A stretch of DNA of 64,000 bases from Microbacterium karelineae (GCF_009745985.1 NZ_WFIX01000190.1:620001-684000); one strand, 5' to 3'; counted from the first letter of the stretch, positions 25,641 through 34,706 are shown. Made by a program: numbers and translations. Notes: a model not told the origin generated them from the sequence alone.

Positions 25641-26726
25641 GTGAGCGGCTGGGCGATCATCGACGACCGCGAGGCGGCGCCCGAACCGACTCCGGTGAGC
25701 GCGGAGCGCGCCCACCTGCTCGGGATCCGGCGCGCGCCGTTCGGACGACGGGTCGCGGCGACGATCATCGACGTCCTGCCGATCCTCGCGTTCATCGCGC
25801 CGCTCCCGTTCGTCGCGACATCGCTCGTCGGGCCGGACGGGCGCATCGACGTCCTGCTGCTCATCGCCGGATCCGTATGCGCCCTGCTTCTCCTGCTCTA
25901 TGCGATCCTGCAGCTCGCCTCTCACGGTCGCCGTGGGCAGACCCTCGGCAAGCAGGCCACGCGCCTGCGCACGCTGCGCGCGACGACGCTGCGCCCCATC
26001 GGCTTCGGCCGGGCGCTTCTGCGGGTGTGCGTGTTCGGTCTCTCCGGCGTGCTGCCCGGCGTCGGACCGCTCCTCCTCGCACTGTCCGCGCTCTGGGATC
26101 CGCAGAGGCGAGGGCGCGCCTGGCACGACCACGTCGTCGACACCTGGCTCATCGACATGCTGGAGGTCGATCCGACCGATCCGGTCGCGTTCGACGCCGC
26201 CCGCGCGCGTGCGCGCGTGCAGAGCGTCGCGCTCGGGGCGGCGCCGGAGGGCGCGTCGGTCGCCGCGAGCCCGCTGATCTCCCGTGTCCCGCTCGCGAAA
26301 CGCGTCCCGCCGTCGGATCCGCAGCCAGAACGCCTGCGCCCAGAGGACCAGGCGGGCGAGACCGTCGGGCGCGGCCACGATCCGTCGCGCCCGGAGATCG
26401 AGGCCGCCTCGCCACCCACGCTGACGCTCGACGATGGCACGGCGATCGTCGTCGCCGGGCTGACGCTCCTCGGGCGGCAGCCGGCCGCCGCGCCGGGTGA
26501 GATCGCGCACCTCATCCCGATCGCGGATGGTTCGAAGTCGGTGTCGAAGACGCACATCGCGCTCGATTCCGACGCGCATGGCCTCATCGTCACGGATCGC
26601 GGCTCGGCGAACGGCACGACGATCGTCCGCGGAGCGGCGTCGTCTCGGGCGACGCCGCGGGTGCCGCTTCGCGTGCGCCCCGGCGACGAGATCCACATCG
26701 GCGAACGGACCCTCACCGTCGGCTGA
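25641..26726 (+). CDS. RDD membrane protein fused to a FHA domain
   Basis: 361 residues from GTG at 25641 (GGGAGG upstream). An RDD domain spans about 30-165: RRVAATIIDVLPILAFI contains the Arg and Asp, and LGKQATRLR is typical. Three to four TM helices are present. A Pro/Glu-rich linker leads to a C-terminal FHA domain (about 262-361): LLGRQP, KSVSKTHIAL, DRGSANGTTI, GDEIHIGERTL. It would place a phosphothreonine reader at the membrane, next to the EssC machine. RDD-FHA fusions are known accessory genes of actinobacterial type VII loci. Confidence 0.8.
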   Translation: MSGWAIIDDREAAPEPTPVSAERAHLLGIRRAPFGRRVAATIIDVLPILAFIAPLPFVATSLVGPDGRIDVLLLIAGSVCALLLLLYAILQLASHGRRGQTLGKQATRLRTLRATTLRPIGFGRALLRVCVFGLSGVLPGVGPLLLALSALWDPQRRGRAWHDHVVDTWLIDMLEVDPTDPVAFDAARARARVQSVALGAAPEGASVAASPLISRVPLAKRVPPSDPQPERLRPEDQAGETVGRGHDPSRPEIEAASPPTLTLDDGTAIVVAGLTLLGRQPAAAPGEIAHLIPIADGSKSVSKTHIALDSDAHGLIVTDRGSANGTTIVRGAASSRATPRVPLRVRPGDEIHIGERTLTVG

Positions 26727-26740
26727 TCACGGTGTGATCA
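26724..26740. promoter_or_regulatory. 17-bp palindrome at the end of the RDD-FHA gene
   Basis: TGATCAC-GGT-GTGATCA has perfect 7-bp arms. The first TGA is the stop codon of the upstream gene. A -10-like TAATAT follows at 26745-26750, so the palindrome would sit in the -35/-10 window of a promoter for the FHA-HTH gene. Confidence 0.45.
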
Positions 26741-26783
26741 CGATTAATATCGCGTCGGCTTCGGATATCGGGGCGAAGTTTGC

Positions 26784-26801
26784 CATGATGGGCCCATCAT
26801 G
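26784..26801. promoter_or_regulatory. 18-bp perfect palindrome spanning the start codon of the FHA-HTH gene
   Basis: CATGATGGGCCCATCATG is fully self-complementary, and its last three bases are the ATG at 26799. It could be an operator that also covers the start, or a hairpin masking it. It shares the half-site ATGGGC/GCCCAT with the esxA-promoter palindrome at 15485-15506. Confidence 0.55.
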
Positions 26802-27584
26802 AGCGAACGCGAGTTGCCCCAGGTTGATGACGGCGTCGAGGTCGACACGGCGATTCCCGGGCGTGAGCAGAGGGCGGCCCTGAGCGCCGTGCGCGTCGAG
26901 TTCTCCGGCGAGACCTACTCGGTGGACCCGGGGGAGACGTTCACGATCGGGCGCGAGGGCGACCTCGAGGTCGACGACAATCCGTACCTTCACCGGGCGT
27001 TCCTCGAGCTCTCGTGCGTCGACGGCATGTGGTGGCTCGCGAACATCGGGTCGCGGCTGTCGGCGACGGTCTCGAGCGCCGGCGGCGCCGTGCAGTCGTG
27101 GCTGTCTCCGGGCGCGCGCCTCCCCCTGGTGTTCGAGAACAGCGTCATCGTCTTCACCGCGGGGCCGACGACCTATGAGGTGTCGGTGCACGTGCACTTG
27201 CCGACCTACGCCGTCTCCAACCAGGTGCAGACCTCGGTGTCCGGCGAGACCACGGTCATGCCGGTGCGCTTCACGCCCTCTCAGAAGCAGCTGATCGTCG
27301 CTCTCGCCGAGCCGATGCTCCGGCGCGAGGGGGTGTCGGTGAGCGATCTGCCGTCGTCCGCGTCGGCGGCTGAACGCCTCGGCTGGTCGATGAGCAAGTT
27401 CAACCGCAAGCTCGACCACGTGTGCGAGAAGCTCGACCGCATGGGCGTGCAGGGTCTGCGGGGGGCACCGGGGAAGCTCGCGATGAACCGTCGCGCGCGC
27501 CTCGTCGAGTACGCCGTGTCGTCGCAGCTCGTGAGCCGGGCCGACCTGCCCCTCCTCGACGCGGGCGATCTCGACGAGGACTGA
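26799..27584 (+). CDS. FHA-like domain plus winged-helix DNA-binding protein
   Basis: 261 residues. About 25-125 resembles a FHA fold (SVDPGETFTIGREGDLEVDD, HRAFLEL), though the SxxH core is weak. About 150-225 has a helix-turn-helix pattern (TPSQKQLIVALAEPMLRR, SAAERLGWSMSKFNRKLD), like the C-terminal region of type VII-linked FHA regulators. No TM. Last gene of the island and a likely local regulator; palindromes at its own start and at the esxA promoter fit autoregulation. Confidence 0.68.
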   Translation: MSERELPQVDDGVEVDTAIPGREQRAALSAVRVEFSGETYSVDPGETFTIGREGDLEVDDNPYLHRAFLELSCVDGMWWLANIGSRLSATVSSAGGAVQSWLSPGARLPLVFENSVIVFTAGPTTYEVSVHVHLPTYAVSNQVQTSVSGETTVMPVRFTPSQKQLIVALAEPMLRREGVSVSDLPSSASAAERLGWSMSKFNRKLDHVCEKLDRMGVQGLRGAPGKLAMNRRARLVEYAVSSQLVSRADLPLLDAGDLDED

Positions 27585-27591
27585 GAGGCGC

Positions 27592-29001
27592 CTACAGCCT
27601 CCCGTCCAGCACCTCTCCGAGGATCCGCGCGGCGTCCGGGAACCGGTCTGGTGACGGACCCGAGTAGTTCAGGCGCAGGAACGGGCCCGAGGGCTCGGCG
27701 GGGAACCACTCGTCTCCGGGGGCGACGAGGAGCCCCCGGCGCTCGCACGCGGCCGCGACGTCGCCCGCCGAGAGGTCGTCAGGGAGGCGCGCCCAGAGGT
27801 TGAGCCCGCCGGCCGGAACCGCCTCGACATACGCCTGCGGCGCGTGCTCGGCGACGGCGTCGGCCAGCAGATCGCGCCGTGCGCGCAGCGCCTGCCGCAG
27901 GCCGCGCAGGTGCGTCGCCCACGCGGGCCGCGTGACGACGTCGAGCGCGACCTCCTGCAGCACCCCGCTGACGTACATCGACTCCGCCTGCGTCTCGGAC
28001 AGGATCCGCTCGCGGGCGGGACCGCGGGCGATGAGCCCCGCGACCCGCACCGCGGGTGAGATGCTCTTCGTGAGCGAGCGCAGGTAGACGACGTGGCCGT
28101 CGACGTCGCGGGCGGCGAGGGGGCGGGGATCCGTCGTGATCCCGAAGTCGTGCGCCCAGTCGTCTTCGATGATGAACGCCCCGTGGGACACCGCCAGCTC
28201 GAGGACGCGGTCCGCCACCTCCTCCGACCACTGCGCCCCCGAGGGGTTCGCGTAGGTGGGGTGGGCGTAGAAGGCGCGGGCGCCGGTGCGGGCGAAGGCG
28301 CGCTCGAGCTCGTCGAGATCCGGCCCGTGCGGGCCGGAGGGGACCGGGATGAGGTCGACGCCGACGCGCGCGGCGGCCGCGATCGCGCCCCAGTACGTCG
28401 GCGACTCGACGAGCAGCGGCCGACCCGCCCCGACGAGGGCGTGGAACGTCGTGCCGAGCCCGGTCTGGCTGCCGGGGATGACGATCGCGTCGCTCGCCGC
28501 GGGCGGCGTGTGCCCGCGGGGCGCGAGGCGGGCGAGCTCGGTCGCGAACCACGCCTGCAGCTCCGGCAGGCCGGCGACGGGCGCGCGGTCCTGCGCGGCG
28601 TGATGGCGGGCCGCGCGCGCGAACGCGGAGCGCACGAGCGCCTCGGGCAGCAGCTCGCGATGCGGATATCCCGTGTGGAGGGCGTAGCGGCTCTCGCCCG
28701 CGCCGCGCAGGGCGGCGGGGGAGCGGGGGATCCGGTGCGTGCGCGGGGCGAGCGCGGCGCTCTGCCATCCGAAGTCGCTCGGGCGCGCGACGGGCGCGCG
28801 GCGAGCGAACGTGCCGACCCCGGGCCGCGTCTCGATCAGTCCCTCGGCGCGCAGGGCGCGCAAGGCCTTCTGCACAGTGACGGGGCTCGCGCCGTACTCG
28901 GCCACCAGCTCGCGCGTCGACGGCAGCTGCGCGTTCGCGGGCGCGGAGCGGATCCGCTCCGCGAGCCCGCGGGCGATGCGCGAACTGCTATCGTTGCTCA
29001 T
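27592..29001 (-). CDS. MocR-type GntR/aminotransferase transcription regulator
   Basis: 469 residues. The N-terminal 70 are a GntR winged helix (LPSTRELVAEYGASPVTVQKALRALRAEGL). The rest is a fold-type I aminotransferase domain with the PLP Lys in SLTKSISP and the substrate-binding HPTYANPSGAQW and NYSG segments. ATG at 29001 overlaps the start of the EamA gene on the other strand. Probably senses an amine or amino acid and controls the exporter. PLP binding is predicted; effector unknown. Confidence 0.88.
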   Translation of the reverse strand: MSNDSSSRIARGLAERIRSAPANAQLPSTRELVAEYGASPVTVQKALRALRAEGLIETRPGVGTFARRAPVARPSDFGWQSAALAPRTHRIPRSPAALRGAGESRYALHTGYPHRELLPEALVRSAFARAARHHAAQDRAPVAGLPELQAWFATELARLAPRGHTPPAASDAIVIPGSQTGLGTTFHALVGAGRPLLVESPTYWGAIAAAARVGVDLIPVPSGPHGPDLDELERAFARTGARAFYAHPTYANPSGAQWSEEVADRVLELAVSHGAFIIEDDWAHDFGITTDPRPLAARDVDGHVVYLRSLTKSISPAVRVAGLIARGPARERILSETQAESMYVSGVLQEVALDVVTRPAWATHLRGLRQALRARRDLLADAVAEHAPQAYVEAVPAGGLNLWARLPDDLSAGDVAAACERRGLLVAPGDEWFPAEPSGPFLRLNYSGPSPDRFPDAARILGEVLDGRL

Positions 29002-29017
29002 GAGAGTAAACGATAGC
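28987..29017. promoter_or_regulatory. operator and interlocked promoters of the MocR/EamA pair
   Basis: A perfect 9-bp inverted repeat GCTATCGTT / AACGATAGC with a 13-nt spacer is centred on the shared CATG. Each arm contains TATCGT in the right orientation to be the -10 box of the gene starting 5-8 nt beyond it. Both genes would be leaderless, and each -10 lies inside the other gene's coding sequence. Confidence 0.65.
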
Positions 29018-29896
29018 GCTACTGTTCTGAATCGGCCAGTGGTATCGGCCGGTGTCGCCTGGGGCTTCCTGGGCGTCGCGGCGTTCTCCTTCACGGTGCC
29101 GCTCACCCGCGTGGCCATCGACGGGGGCCTCGATCCGCTCTTCGTCGGATCCGCACGTGCCGTCGTCGCCGCCGCGCTGGCCGCGATCGCGCTCGCCGCG
29201 ACGCGACAGAGGCTCCCTCGGATCCGGCAGTGGGCGCGGCTCGCGATCGTCGCTCTCGGCGTCATCGTCGGCTTCCCGATCCTCACCTCGTTCGCGCTCG
29301 TCACCGCCGACGCGAGCCACAGCGCCGTCGTCATCGCCCTGCTCCCCGCCGCCACGGCGGTCGCCGCGGTCGTCCGGGCCGGGGAGCGACCCGGCCCGGC
29401 ATTCTGGACGGCGGCCCTGCTCGGCGCCGCCGTCGCGGTGGGCTTCGCGATCGTGCAGGGCGGCCTCGACGGGCTCGCCTGGGCCGATCTGCTGCTGTTC
29501 GGCGCGGTCGTGGCGGCCGCGATCGGCTATGCCGAGGGCGGCCTGCTCGCCCGGGAGCTCGGTGCCTGGCAGACGATCTCGTGGGCGCTCGTCCTCAGCG
29601 CGCCGGGGATGCTCGTCCTCGCCCTCGTGTCGCCTCCGTTCGGGGGGCCGATCGGCGCCGTGCCGTGGCTCGCCTTCGGCTATCTCGCCGTCGTGAGCAT
29701 GCTCCTCGGCTTCTTCGCGTGGTACCGCGGCCTCGGCATCGGACCCATCGCGACAGTGAGCCAGATCCAGCTCGCCCAGCCAGCCCTCACGGTCGCGTGG
29801 GCGGTGATCCTCCTCGGCGAGCCACTCACGCTACCGACGGTCATCGGGGCGATCGCCGTCGTCGCCTGCGCGGCGATCGCAGTGCGGGCGCGATGA
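29000..29896 (+). CDS. EamA-family drug/metabolite exporter
   Basis: 298-residue DMT-superfamily transporter with ten predicted TM helices in two EamA halves (FLGVAAFSFTVPLTRVAIDG and LLFGAVVAAAIGYAEGGLLA begin each). ATG at 29000 shares CATG with the divergent MocR gene; upstream in-frame codons lie in that gene and are rejected. The usual conserved Pro near the end of the second half is present (AQPALTVAWAVILLGEPLT). Likely exports the MocR effector or a related metabolite. Confidence 0.88.
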   Translation: MRVNDSATVLNRPVVSAGVAWGFLGVAAFSFTVPLTRVAIDGGLDPLFVGSARAVVAAALAAIALAATRQRLPRIRQWARLAIVALGVIVGFPILTSFALVTADASHSAVVIALLPAATAVAAVVRAGERPGPAFWTAALLGAAVAVGFAIVQGGLDGLAWADLLLFGAVVAAAIGYAEGGLLARELGAWQTISWALVLSAPGMLVLALVSPPFGGPIGAVPWLAFGYLAVVSMLLGFFAWYRGLGIGPIATVSQIQLAQPALTVAWAVILLGEPLTLPTVIGAIAVVACAAIAVRAR

Positions 29897-29902
29897 CGCG
29901 AC

Positions 29903-31291
29903 CTACTTCAGCTTCGACCGGACGATGCTCTCGGCGAGGCCCGCATACGTCGCGGGGGTGAGGGCGAGGAGTCGCTGCTTCGCCGCATCGCCGATGTCGA
30001 GGCGCCCCACGAACTCGGCGAGATCGTCGGCGCCGATGCGGTGCCCGCGGGTGAGATCCTTGAGGAGCGCGTAGGGGTCGGCGATCTCGGAGCGCCCCGC
30101 GACGACCTCGGCGCGGATGACGGTCTGGATCGCCTCAGCCAGGACCTCCCAGTTGCCGTCGAGATCGGCGAGCAGCACGTCGCGGGCGAGCGCGATCTGG
30201 TCGAGGCCGCCCGTGAGGTTCGAGAGCGCCAGGAGCGAATGGCCGAAGGCGACGCCGATGTTGCGCTGCGTCGTCGAGTCGGTCAGGTCGCGCTGCAGGC
30301 GCGAGGTGACGAGCGTCTGGCCGAGCGTCGTGAACAGGCCGCCCGCGATCTCGAGGTTCGCCTCGGCGTTCTCGAACCTGATGGGGTTGATCTTGTGGGG
30401 CATCGTCGACGATCCCGTCGCGCCGGCGACGGGGATCTGCGTGAAGTACCCGAGCGAGATGTACGTCCAGATGTCCTGCGCGAGGTTGTGGAGGATCGCG
30501 CCCGCGTGCTTGACGTGGTCGTACAGCTCGACCTGCCAGTCGTGCGACTCGATCTGCGTCGTGAGCGGATTGAAGGTGAGGCCGAGGCCACCCTCGACGA
30601 ACTCGCGCGTGATGGTCGGCCACGCGGCCTTCGGCTCGGCCGAGAGGTGCGCCGACCAGGTGCCGGTCGCACCCGAGAACTTCGCCATGTACTCCGTCGC
30701 CTCGATGCGCGTCAGCACGCGCTGGAGGCGCCACACGAAGACTCCGAGCTCCTTGCCCATCGTCGTGGGCGTCGCCGGCTGCCCGTGGGTGCGGGCGAGC
30801 ATGGGCGCATCGGCCAGCTCGAGCGAGATGCCGCGGAGCTTGTCGATCGCGGCGCGGAAGGCGGGCAGCCATACGTCCTCGACGCCGCGCTTGATCGTGA
30901 GCGCATATGCCGTGGAGTTGACGTCCTCGCTCGTGCACGCGAAGTGCGTCAGCTCGGCGAGGTGGTCGAGGCCGAGCTGGGTGAGGCGGTCGCGCACGAA
31001 GTACTCGACCGCCTTGACGTCGTGGCGCGTGACACGCTCGCGTTCGGCGAGCCAGTCGATCTCCTCCTGGCCGAAGCTCAGGTAGGCGAGGCGCAGCTTC
31101 TCCTTCGTCTCGAGCGGCAGGGGCTCGGTGCCGAAGAGCTTGCTGTCGGTGAGGTGGATGAGCCATTCGACCTCGACCTCGACGCGGGCGCGATTGAGGC
31201 CGGCCTCGGAGAAGAACTCCGACAGGGGAGCGACGGCAGGACGGTAGCGACCGTCGAGCGGGCTCAGCGGCTGGGTCGGAAGAGTGGTCAT
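29903..31291 (-). CDS. purB: adenylosuccinate lyase
   Basis: Cleaves SAICAR and adenylosuccinate in purine synthesis. 462 residues, normal length for the long PurB type. The fumarase/aspartase signature GSSTMPHKINPIRFENAE is intact (catalytic Ser in the flexible loop), with His residues in TRHDVKAVEYF and ARTHGQPATPTTMGKE. ATG at 31291 with GGAGG 7 nt upstream. It converges on the EamA gene with six bases between stops, so there is no separate terminator. Confidence 0.97.
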   Translation of the reverse strand: MTTLPTQPLSPLDGRYRPAVAPLSEFFSEAGLNRARVEVEVEWLIHLTDSKLFGTEPLPLETKEKLRLAYLSFGQEEIDWLAERERVTRHDVKAVEYFVRDRLTQLGLDHLAELTHFACTSEDVNSTAYALTIKRGVEDVWLPAFRAAIDKLRGISLELADAPMLARTHGQPATPTTMGKELGVFVWRLQRVLTRIEATEYMAKFSGATGTWSAHLSAEPKAAWPTITREFVEGGLGLTFNPLTTQIESHDWQVELYDHVKHAGAILHNLAQDIWTYISLGYFTQIPVAGATGSSTMPHKINPIRFENAEANLEIAGGLFTTLGQTLVTSRLQRDLTDSTTQRNIGVAFGHSLLALSNLTGGLDQIALARDVLLADLDGNWEVLAEAIQTVIRAEVVAGRSEIADPYALLKDLTRGHRIGADDLAEFVGRLDIGDAAKQRLLALTPATYAGLAESIVRSKLK

Positions 31292-31465
31292 GGGCACCTC
31301 CGGATCGAGGCGGGCAGGATGCGACTCCCAGCCTAAAGGGATGCCCCGACATCCGCCGCCGGCCGCCGGGGTCAACGTGTCCACAGGCGCCGATCTCGCC
31401 GAGTTATCTGAGGATCCGCGCGATCGGCCAGGCAGAGGACGCGCGCCGCCCGGCATCCTGCCGCC

Positions 31466-31723
31466 ATGAGCATGTCGAACTTCGAGGCGGCGCAGCTGCT
31501 GTGGCAGGCGCGGGACGAGATGGACGCGGCATCGGACGAGATGCGCGCGGCCCAGGAGGCGATGGCGGGCGCCGCCGGCGACATGGCCTGGCGGTCCGTC
31601 GCGGCGCGTCGATTCAGCGAGCGCGTGGCCGAGCTGGCCGACGAGGCCGCGTACGCCATGTCCACCTGCGCCGATGAGGCGAGCGTCCTGCTCGCCCGGG
31701 GGAACGCGGCGGTGCTGTCGTGA
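31466..31723 (+). CDS. small WXG-like helical protein
   Basis: 85 residues, all helical. It has a central DMAWRSVAARRFSERVAEL, like the W..AA..F core of ESX/WXG100 proteins though the Gly is missing (WRS). Its stop overlaps the GTG of the next gene, so the two are translationally coupled. Likely the small partner of the hydrolase-bearing protein downstream. No SD is obvious. Confidence 0.65.
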   Translation: MSMSNFEAAQLLWQARDEMDAASDEMRAAQEAMAGAAGDMAWRSVAARRFSERVAELADEAAYAMSTCADEASVLLARGNAAVLS

Positions 31724-33108
31724 CTCTCGACGTCACGCAGGGGTCGATCGTAGCGGTCGACCCGGATGAGCTGCGCACCCTCGCGGACAGGATCCAGATG
31801 GCACGCGATGGCGCCGAACGCGCCGTCGCGCGGGGCGAGCAGTCCGCGTTCCTGCAGAGTCAGCTGCCCGTCGAGCACACGGTGTTCTGGGCCTGGCCGG
31901 GTCAGGCGCGCATGCGCTGCGGCGGCTTCGCGGACGGCGCGGCCGAGCTCGTCACGGGGCTGCGGGTCGCGGCCGACGCGTACGAGGCGGTCGAGCTGCG
32001 CACGATGCTCGCGATGCACGGCGAGGATGCCCAGACCCCCGACGGCGCCCTCGCGCGCGACCGCCTCGACGACCTCCTCGAGTCCAATCCGGCGGCGAGG
32101 GCCCAGGCCGATCACCTGTGGGCGGCCTGGCGCGCGATGGAGGGCCGCGACCTCGTCGAGCACTGGTCGGGCGCGGGCAGGGCGGGCGCCGTCGCGATGA
32201 TGGGGCTCCTGGCCGCGATCCCGCGTCTCCGCGGCGCGCTCGGCATGGGGGCCGGATCCCTCGGCGAGCCGGACCGGGCGCGGATGCGCGAGGGTCGCGT
32301 GGCCGGATCCTCCGACAGGTTCGTGCCGATGAAGGAGGGGTTCGAGATCCGCGGCCAGGCTCCGACGGGGCTCGCCGATGCCATCACACGCATCCCGAAC
32401 GCGGAGGGGGCGTGGAACTTCGACGACAATGCGCGCGTGCGGATCGACGCGTACACGATGCCCGACGGCGATACGCGCTACGCCGTCAGCATCGCCGGCT
32501 CGAGCGAGATGCCGTGGGACACGAGCGACCCGTTCAACTGGGGCAACAACCTCGGGCTGTACGCCGGCACGCCCGAGTCGGAGGGATACGACTTCGTGCT
32601 CGAGGCGCTCGAGCGAGCGGGGGCAGGGCCTGGTGACGTCGTCGACGCGACGGGCTTCTCGCAGGGCGCGATGATCGCGCAGCGGCTCGCGACCGACAGC
32701 GACTTCGAGGTGCAGCACGTCACGACGATCGGCGCGCCCCTGCGTCTCCCGCTGGGCGACGGCGTGACGTCGATCACCCTCGCCCACGACGACGATCCCG
32801 TCGCGGCGCTCGCCGACGGCGGATCCCCGATGTCGCTCGGTTCGGACGAGAGCCTGCTCATCCGTCGCCCCCATGAGGAGCGCGACACCGGCATCCTCGA
32901 GTGGGACGCCGAAGCCCACCGCGTCGGCTCGTACGCCGAGACGGCGCGCATCTTCGAGGAATCGGGCGACGCGCGGGCCGCCGCCGTCCGCGCCTATTAC
33001 GAACGCCTCGGCGAGGCGACGTCGGTGCGATCCACCACCTTCTACGCGCCGGAGGACCGCCCGCCGCGCGTCGTCGCCGATCCGCCGCCCGGGAAGGACG
33101 GGTCGTGA
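31720..33108 (+). CDS. ESX-like N-terminus fused to alpha/beta-hydrolase
   Basis: 462 residues from GTG at 31720. About 1-95 is a helical ESX-like segment (LRTLADRIQMARDGAERAVA; turn FWAWPGQARMRCGGF). About 210-380 is an alpha/beta-hydrolase with nucleophile elbow TGFSQGAMIAQ (GxSxG) and a likely catalytic Asp/His region (TLAHDDDPVAAL). No signal peptide, so export through type VII secretion is inferred. A phospholipase or esterase effector is plausible. No dedicated immunity gene is obvious nearby. Confidence 0.72.
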   Translation: MTLDVTQGSIVAVDPDELRTLADRIQMARDGAERAVARGEQSAFLQSQLPVEHTVFWAWPGQARMRCGGFADGAAELVTGLRVAADAYEAVELRTMLAMHGEDAQTPDGALARDRLDDLLESNPAARAQADHLWAAWRAMEGRDLVEHWSGAGRAGAVAMMGLLAAIPRLRGALGMGAGSLGEPDRARMREGRVAGSSDRFVPMKEGFEIRGQAPTGLADAITRIPNAEGAWNFDDNARVRIDAYTMPDGDTRYAVSIAGSSEMPWDTSDPFNWGNNLGLYAGTPESEGYDFVLEALERAGAGPGDVVDATGFSQGAMIAQRLATDSDFEVQHVTTIGAPLRLPLGDGVTSITLAHDDDPVAALADGGSPMSLGSDESLLIRRPHEERDTGILEWDAEAHRVGSYAETARIFEESGDARAAAVRAYYERLGEATSVRSTTFYAPEDRPPRVVADPPPGKDGS

Positions 33109-33109
33109 G

Positions 33110-33508
33110 TCAGCGGCGCTTCCTGCGCTGGGGGCGCAGGATGATGCCGAAGATCCAGTTGATGATGCTGAGGAGGATCCCGGCGAGGACGCCAGGCCAG
33201 AAGGCCCCGACGTCGAGCCCCCAGCTCCAGAAGCCCGTGATCCAGGCGGTGATGATGAGCAGCACGCCGTTGAGCAGGAGGGAGATGAGGCCGAGCGTCA
33301 GGACGAAGAGCGGGAAGGCGACGATCTTGATGACCGTGCCGATGATCGAGTTCACGAGGCCGAACAGCGCCCCGAGCGCGACGAGGGTGATGACGAACTG
33401 CAGGTCGCGGCCGGGCGGAAACGGCGTGATGGCGATCTGCAGCAGCGGGATCAGCGAGAGCACCCAGAGGGCGAAGCCGTTGACGACCGATCGGATGATG
33501 AACCCCAT
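33110..33508 (-). CDS. phage-holin-4 family (DUF4/PF04020-type) membrane protein
   Basis: 132 residues with four TM helices (VNGFALWVLSLIPLL; LQFVITLVALGALFGLVNSI; VAFPLFVLTLGLISLLLNGV; FWPGVLAGILLSIINWIFGI) and a basic C-terminus RPQRRKRR. The pattern is typical of the mycobacterial four-TM holin-like family, which is common on actinobacterial chromosomes and is not evidence of a prophage. Converges on the hydrolase gene with one base between. Confidence 0.85.
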   Translation of the reverse strand: MGFIIRSVVNGFALWVLSLIPLLQIAITPFPPGRDLQFVITLVALGALFGLVNSIIGTVIKIVAFPLFVLTLGLISLLLNGVLLIITAWITGFWSWGLDVGAFWPGVLAGILLSIINWIFGIILRPQRRKRR

Positions 33509-33644
33509 CTTTCGAGTGTCGCACCGCCCGGCAGGAAGTGCGCCTGTTCACGGCGCCCGCACAGCGACCACGCGACCGAGACGGAGGCAGAGACCGGCCC
33601 GCCGGCAGGGTGCCCTCCGGCCCATGCCGCCTTAGGATCGTCGG

Positions 33645-34706
33645 GTGAGCTCCGACCCCGTGCTGCCCCGAGTCCGCCCCGAGATCGCGGCACTGCCCCC
33701 GTATCGGCAGGGCAGGCCCGCCGCGCCGGACGGCTTCAAGCTGTCGAGCAACGAGAACCCGTTCGACCCGCTGCCGGGAGTGCTCGACGCCGTGCGGGGC
33801 GCGGACGCCCTCAACCGCTACCCCGATGCCACGGCCGGCCGCCTCCGCGCGGCGCTCGGCGCACGCTACGGCGTGGCCGCCGATGAGGTGATCGTCGGCG
33901 CGGGCAGCGTGTCGCTTCTCGCCGCCTTCATCCAGGCCGCAGCCGGCCCCGGCGACGAGGTGCTGTACGCCTGGCGTTCGTTCGAGGCGTATCCCGGCCT
34001 CGTCCTCGTGGCGGGCGCCGCGAGCGTGCAGGTGTCGAACCGCGAGGGCGGCGGGCACGACCTCGACGCGATGGCGGCGGCGATCACCGACCGCACGCGC
34101 GTCGTCATCGTCTGCACTCCGAACAACCCGACGGGGCCGATCGTCACGAGCGAGGAGTTCGCCGCGTTCCTCGCCCAGGTGCCGCGCGACGTGCTCGTGC
34201 TGCTCGACGAGGCCTACGCCGAGTTCGTCACCGACGACGCCGCCGTCGACGGGCTGGGCGAGCGTCTGCCGGAGCGCCACCCGAACGTCGTCGTCCTCCG
34301 CACGTTCTCGAAGGCGTATGGCCTCGCGGCCCTGCGCGTCGGATACGCGATCGGGCATGCGCGTGTGCTCGACAGCGCCCGCGCCACGCAGATCCCCCTC
34401 TCGGTCACGGCCCAGGCCGAGTCCGCGGCGCTCGCGAGCCTCGAGCGCGAGAGCGAGATCGACGAGCGCGTCGCCGACCTCGTCGGGCGCCGCGAGCGAC
34501 TCCTCGCCGGTCTGCGCGATGCGGGCTGGGACGTTCCCGCCTCGCAGTCGAACTTCGTCTGGCTCCCGACGACCGACCCCGCGGCCGCGGCGTCGTTCGA
34601 CGCGGCCGGTCTCGTCGTCCGCCCCTTCGACGACGGCATCCGCATCTCGGTCGGCGAAGAGGAGTCGCTCACCCGCGTCCTCGACGTCGCGCGGAGACTC
34701 CTGTAG
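33645..34706 (+). CDS. hisC: histidinol-phosphate / aromatic aminotransferase, HisC family
   Basis: 353-residue PLP aminotransferase with SNENPFDP near the N-terminus, [18 protein letters not shown] and the PLP Lys in [18 protein letters not shown] at 33645 follows TAGGAT (33633-33638) by 6 nt, so probably leaderless. With no other his genes nearby and a 2-oxoacid dehydrogenase operon downstream, it may act as an aromatic or branched amino acid aminotransferase (HisC2/PatA type) rather than in histidine synthesis. Confidence 0.85.
   Translation: MSSDPVLPRVRPEIAALPPYRQGRPAAPDGFKLSSNENPFDPLPGVLDAVRGADALNRYPDATAGRLRAALGARYGVAADEVIVGAGSVSLLAAFIQAAAGPGDEVLYAWRSFEAYPGLVLVAGAASVQVSNREGGGHDLDAMAAAITDRTRVVIVCTPNNPTGPIVTSEEFAAFLAQVPRDVLVLLDEAYAEFVTDDAAVDGLGERLPERHPNVVVLRTFSKAYGLAALRVGYAIGHARVLDSARATQIPLSVTAQAESAALASLERESEIDERVADLVGRRERLLAGLRDAGWDVPASQSNFVWLPTTDPAAAASFDAAGLVVRPFDDGIRISVGEEESLTRVLDVARRLL

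Noticed and set aside
33110-33508. Prophage remnant (holin-like gene)
   Set aside because: This four-TM family is a common chromosomal gene in Actinobacteria, and no other phage genes are near.
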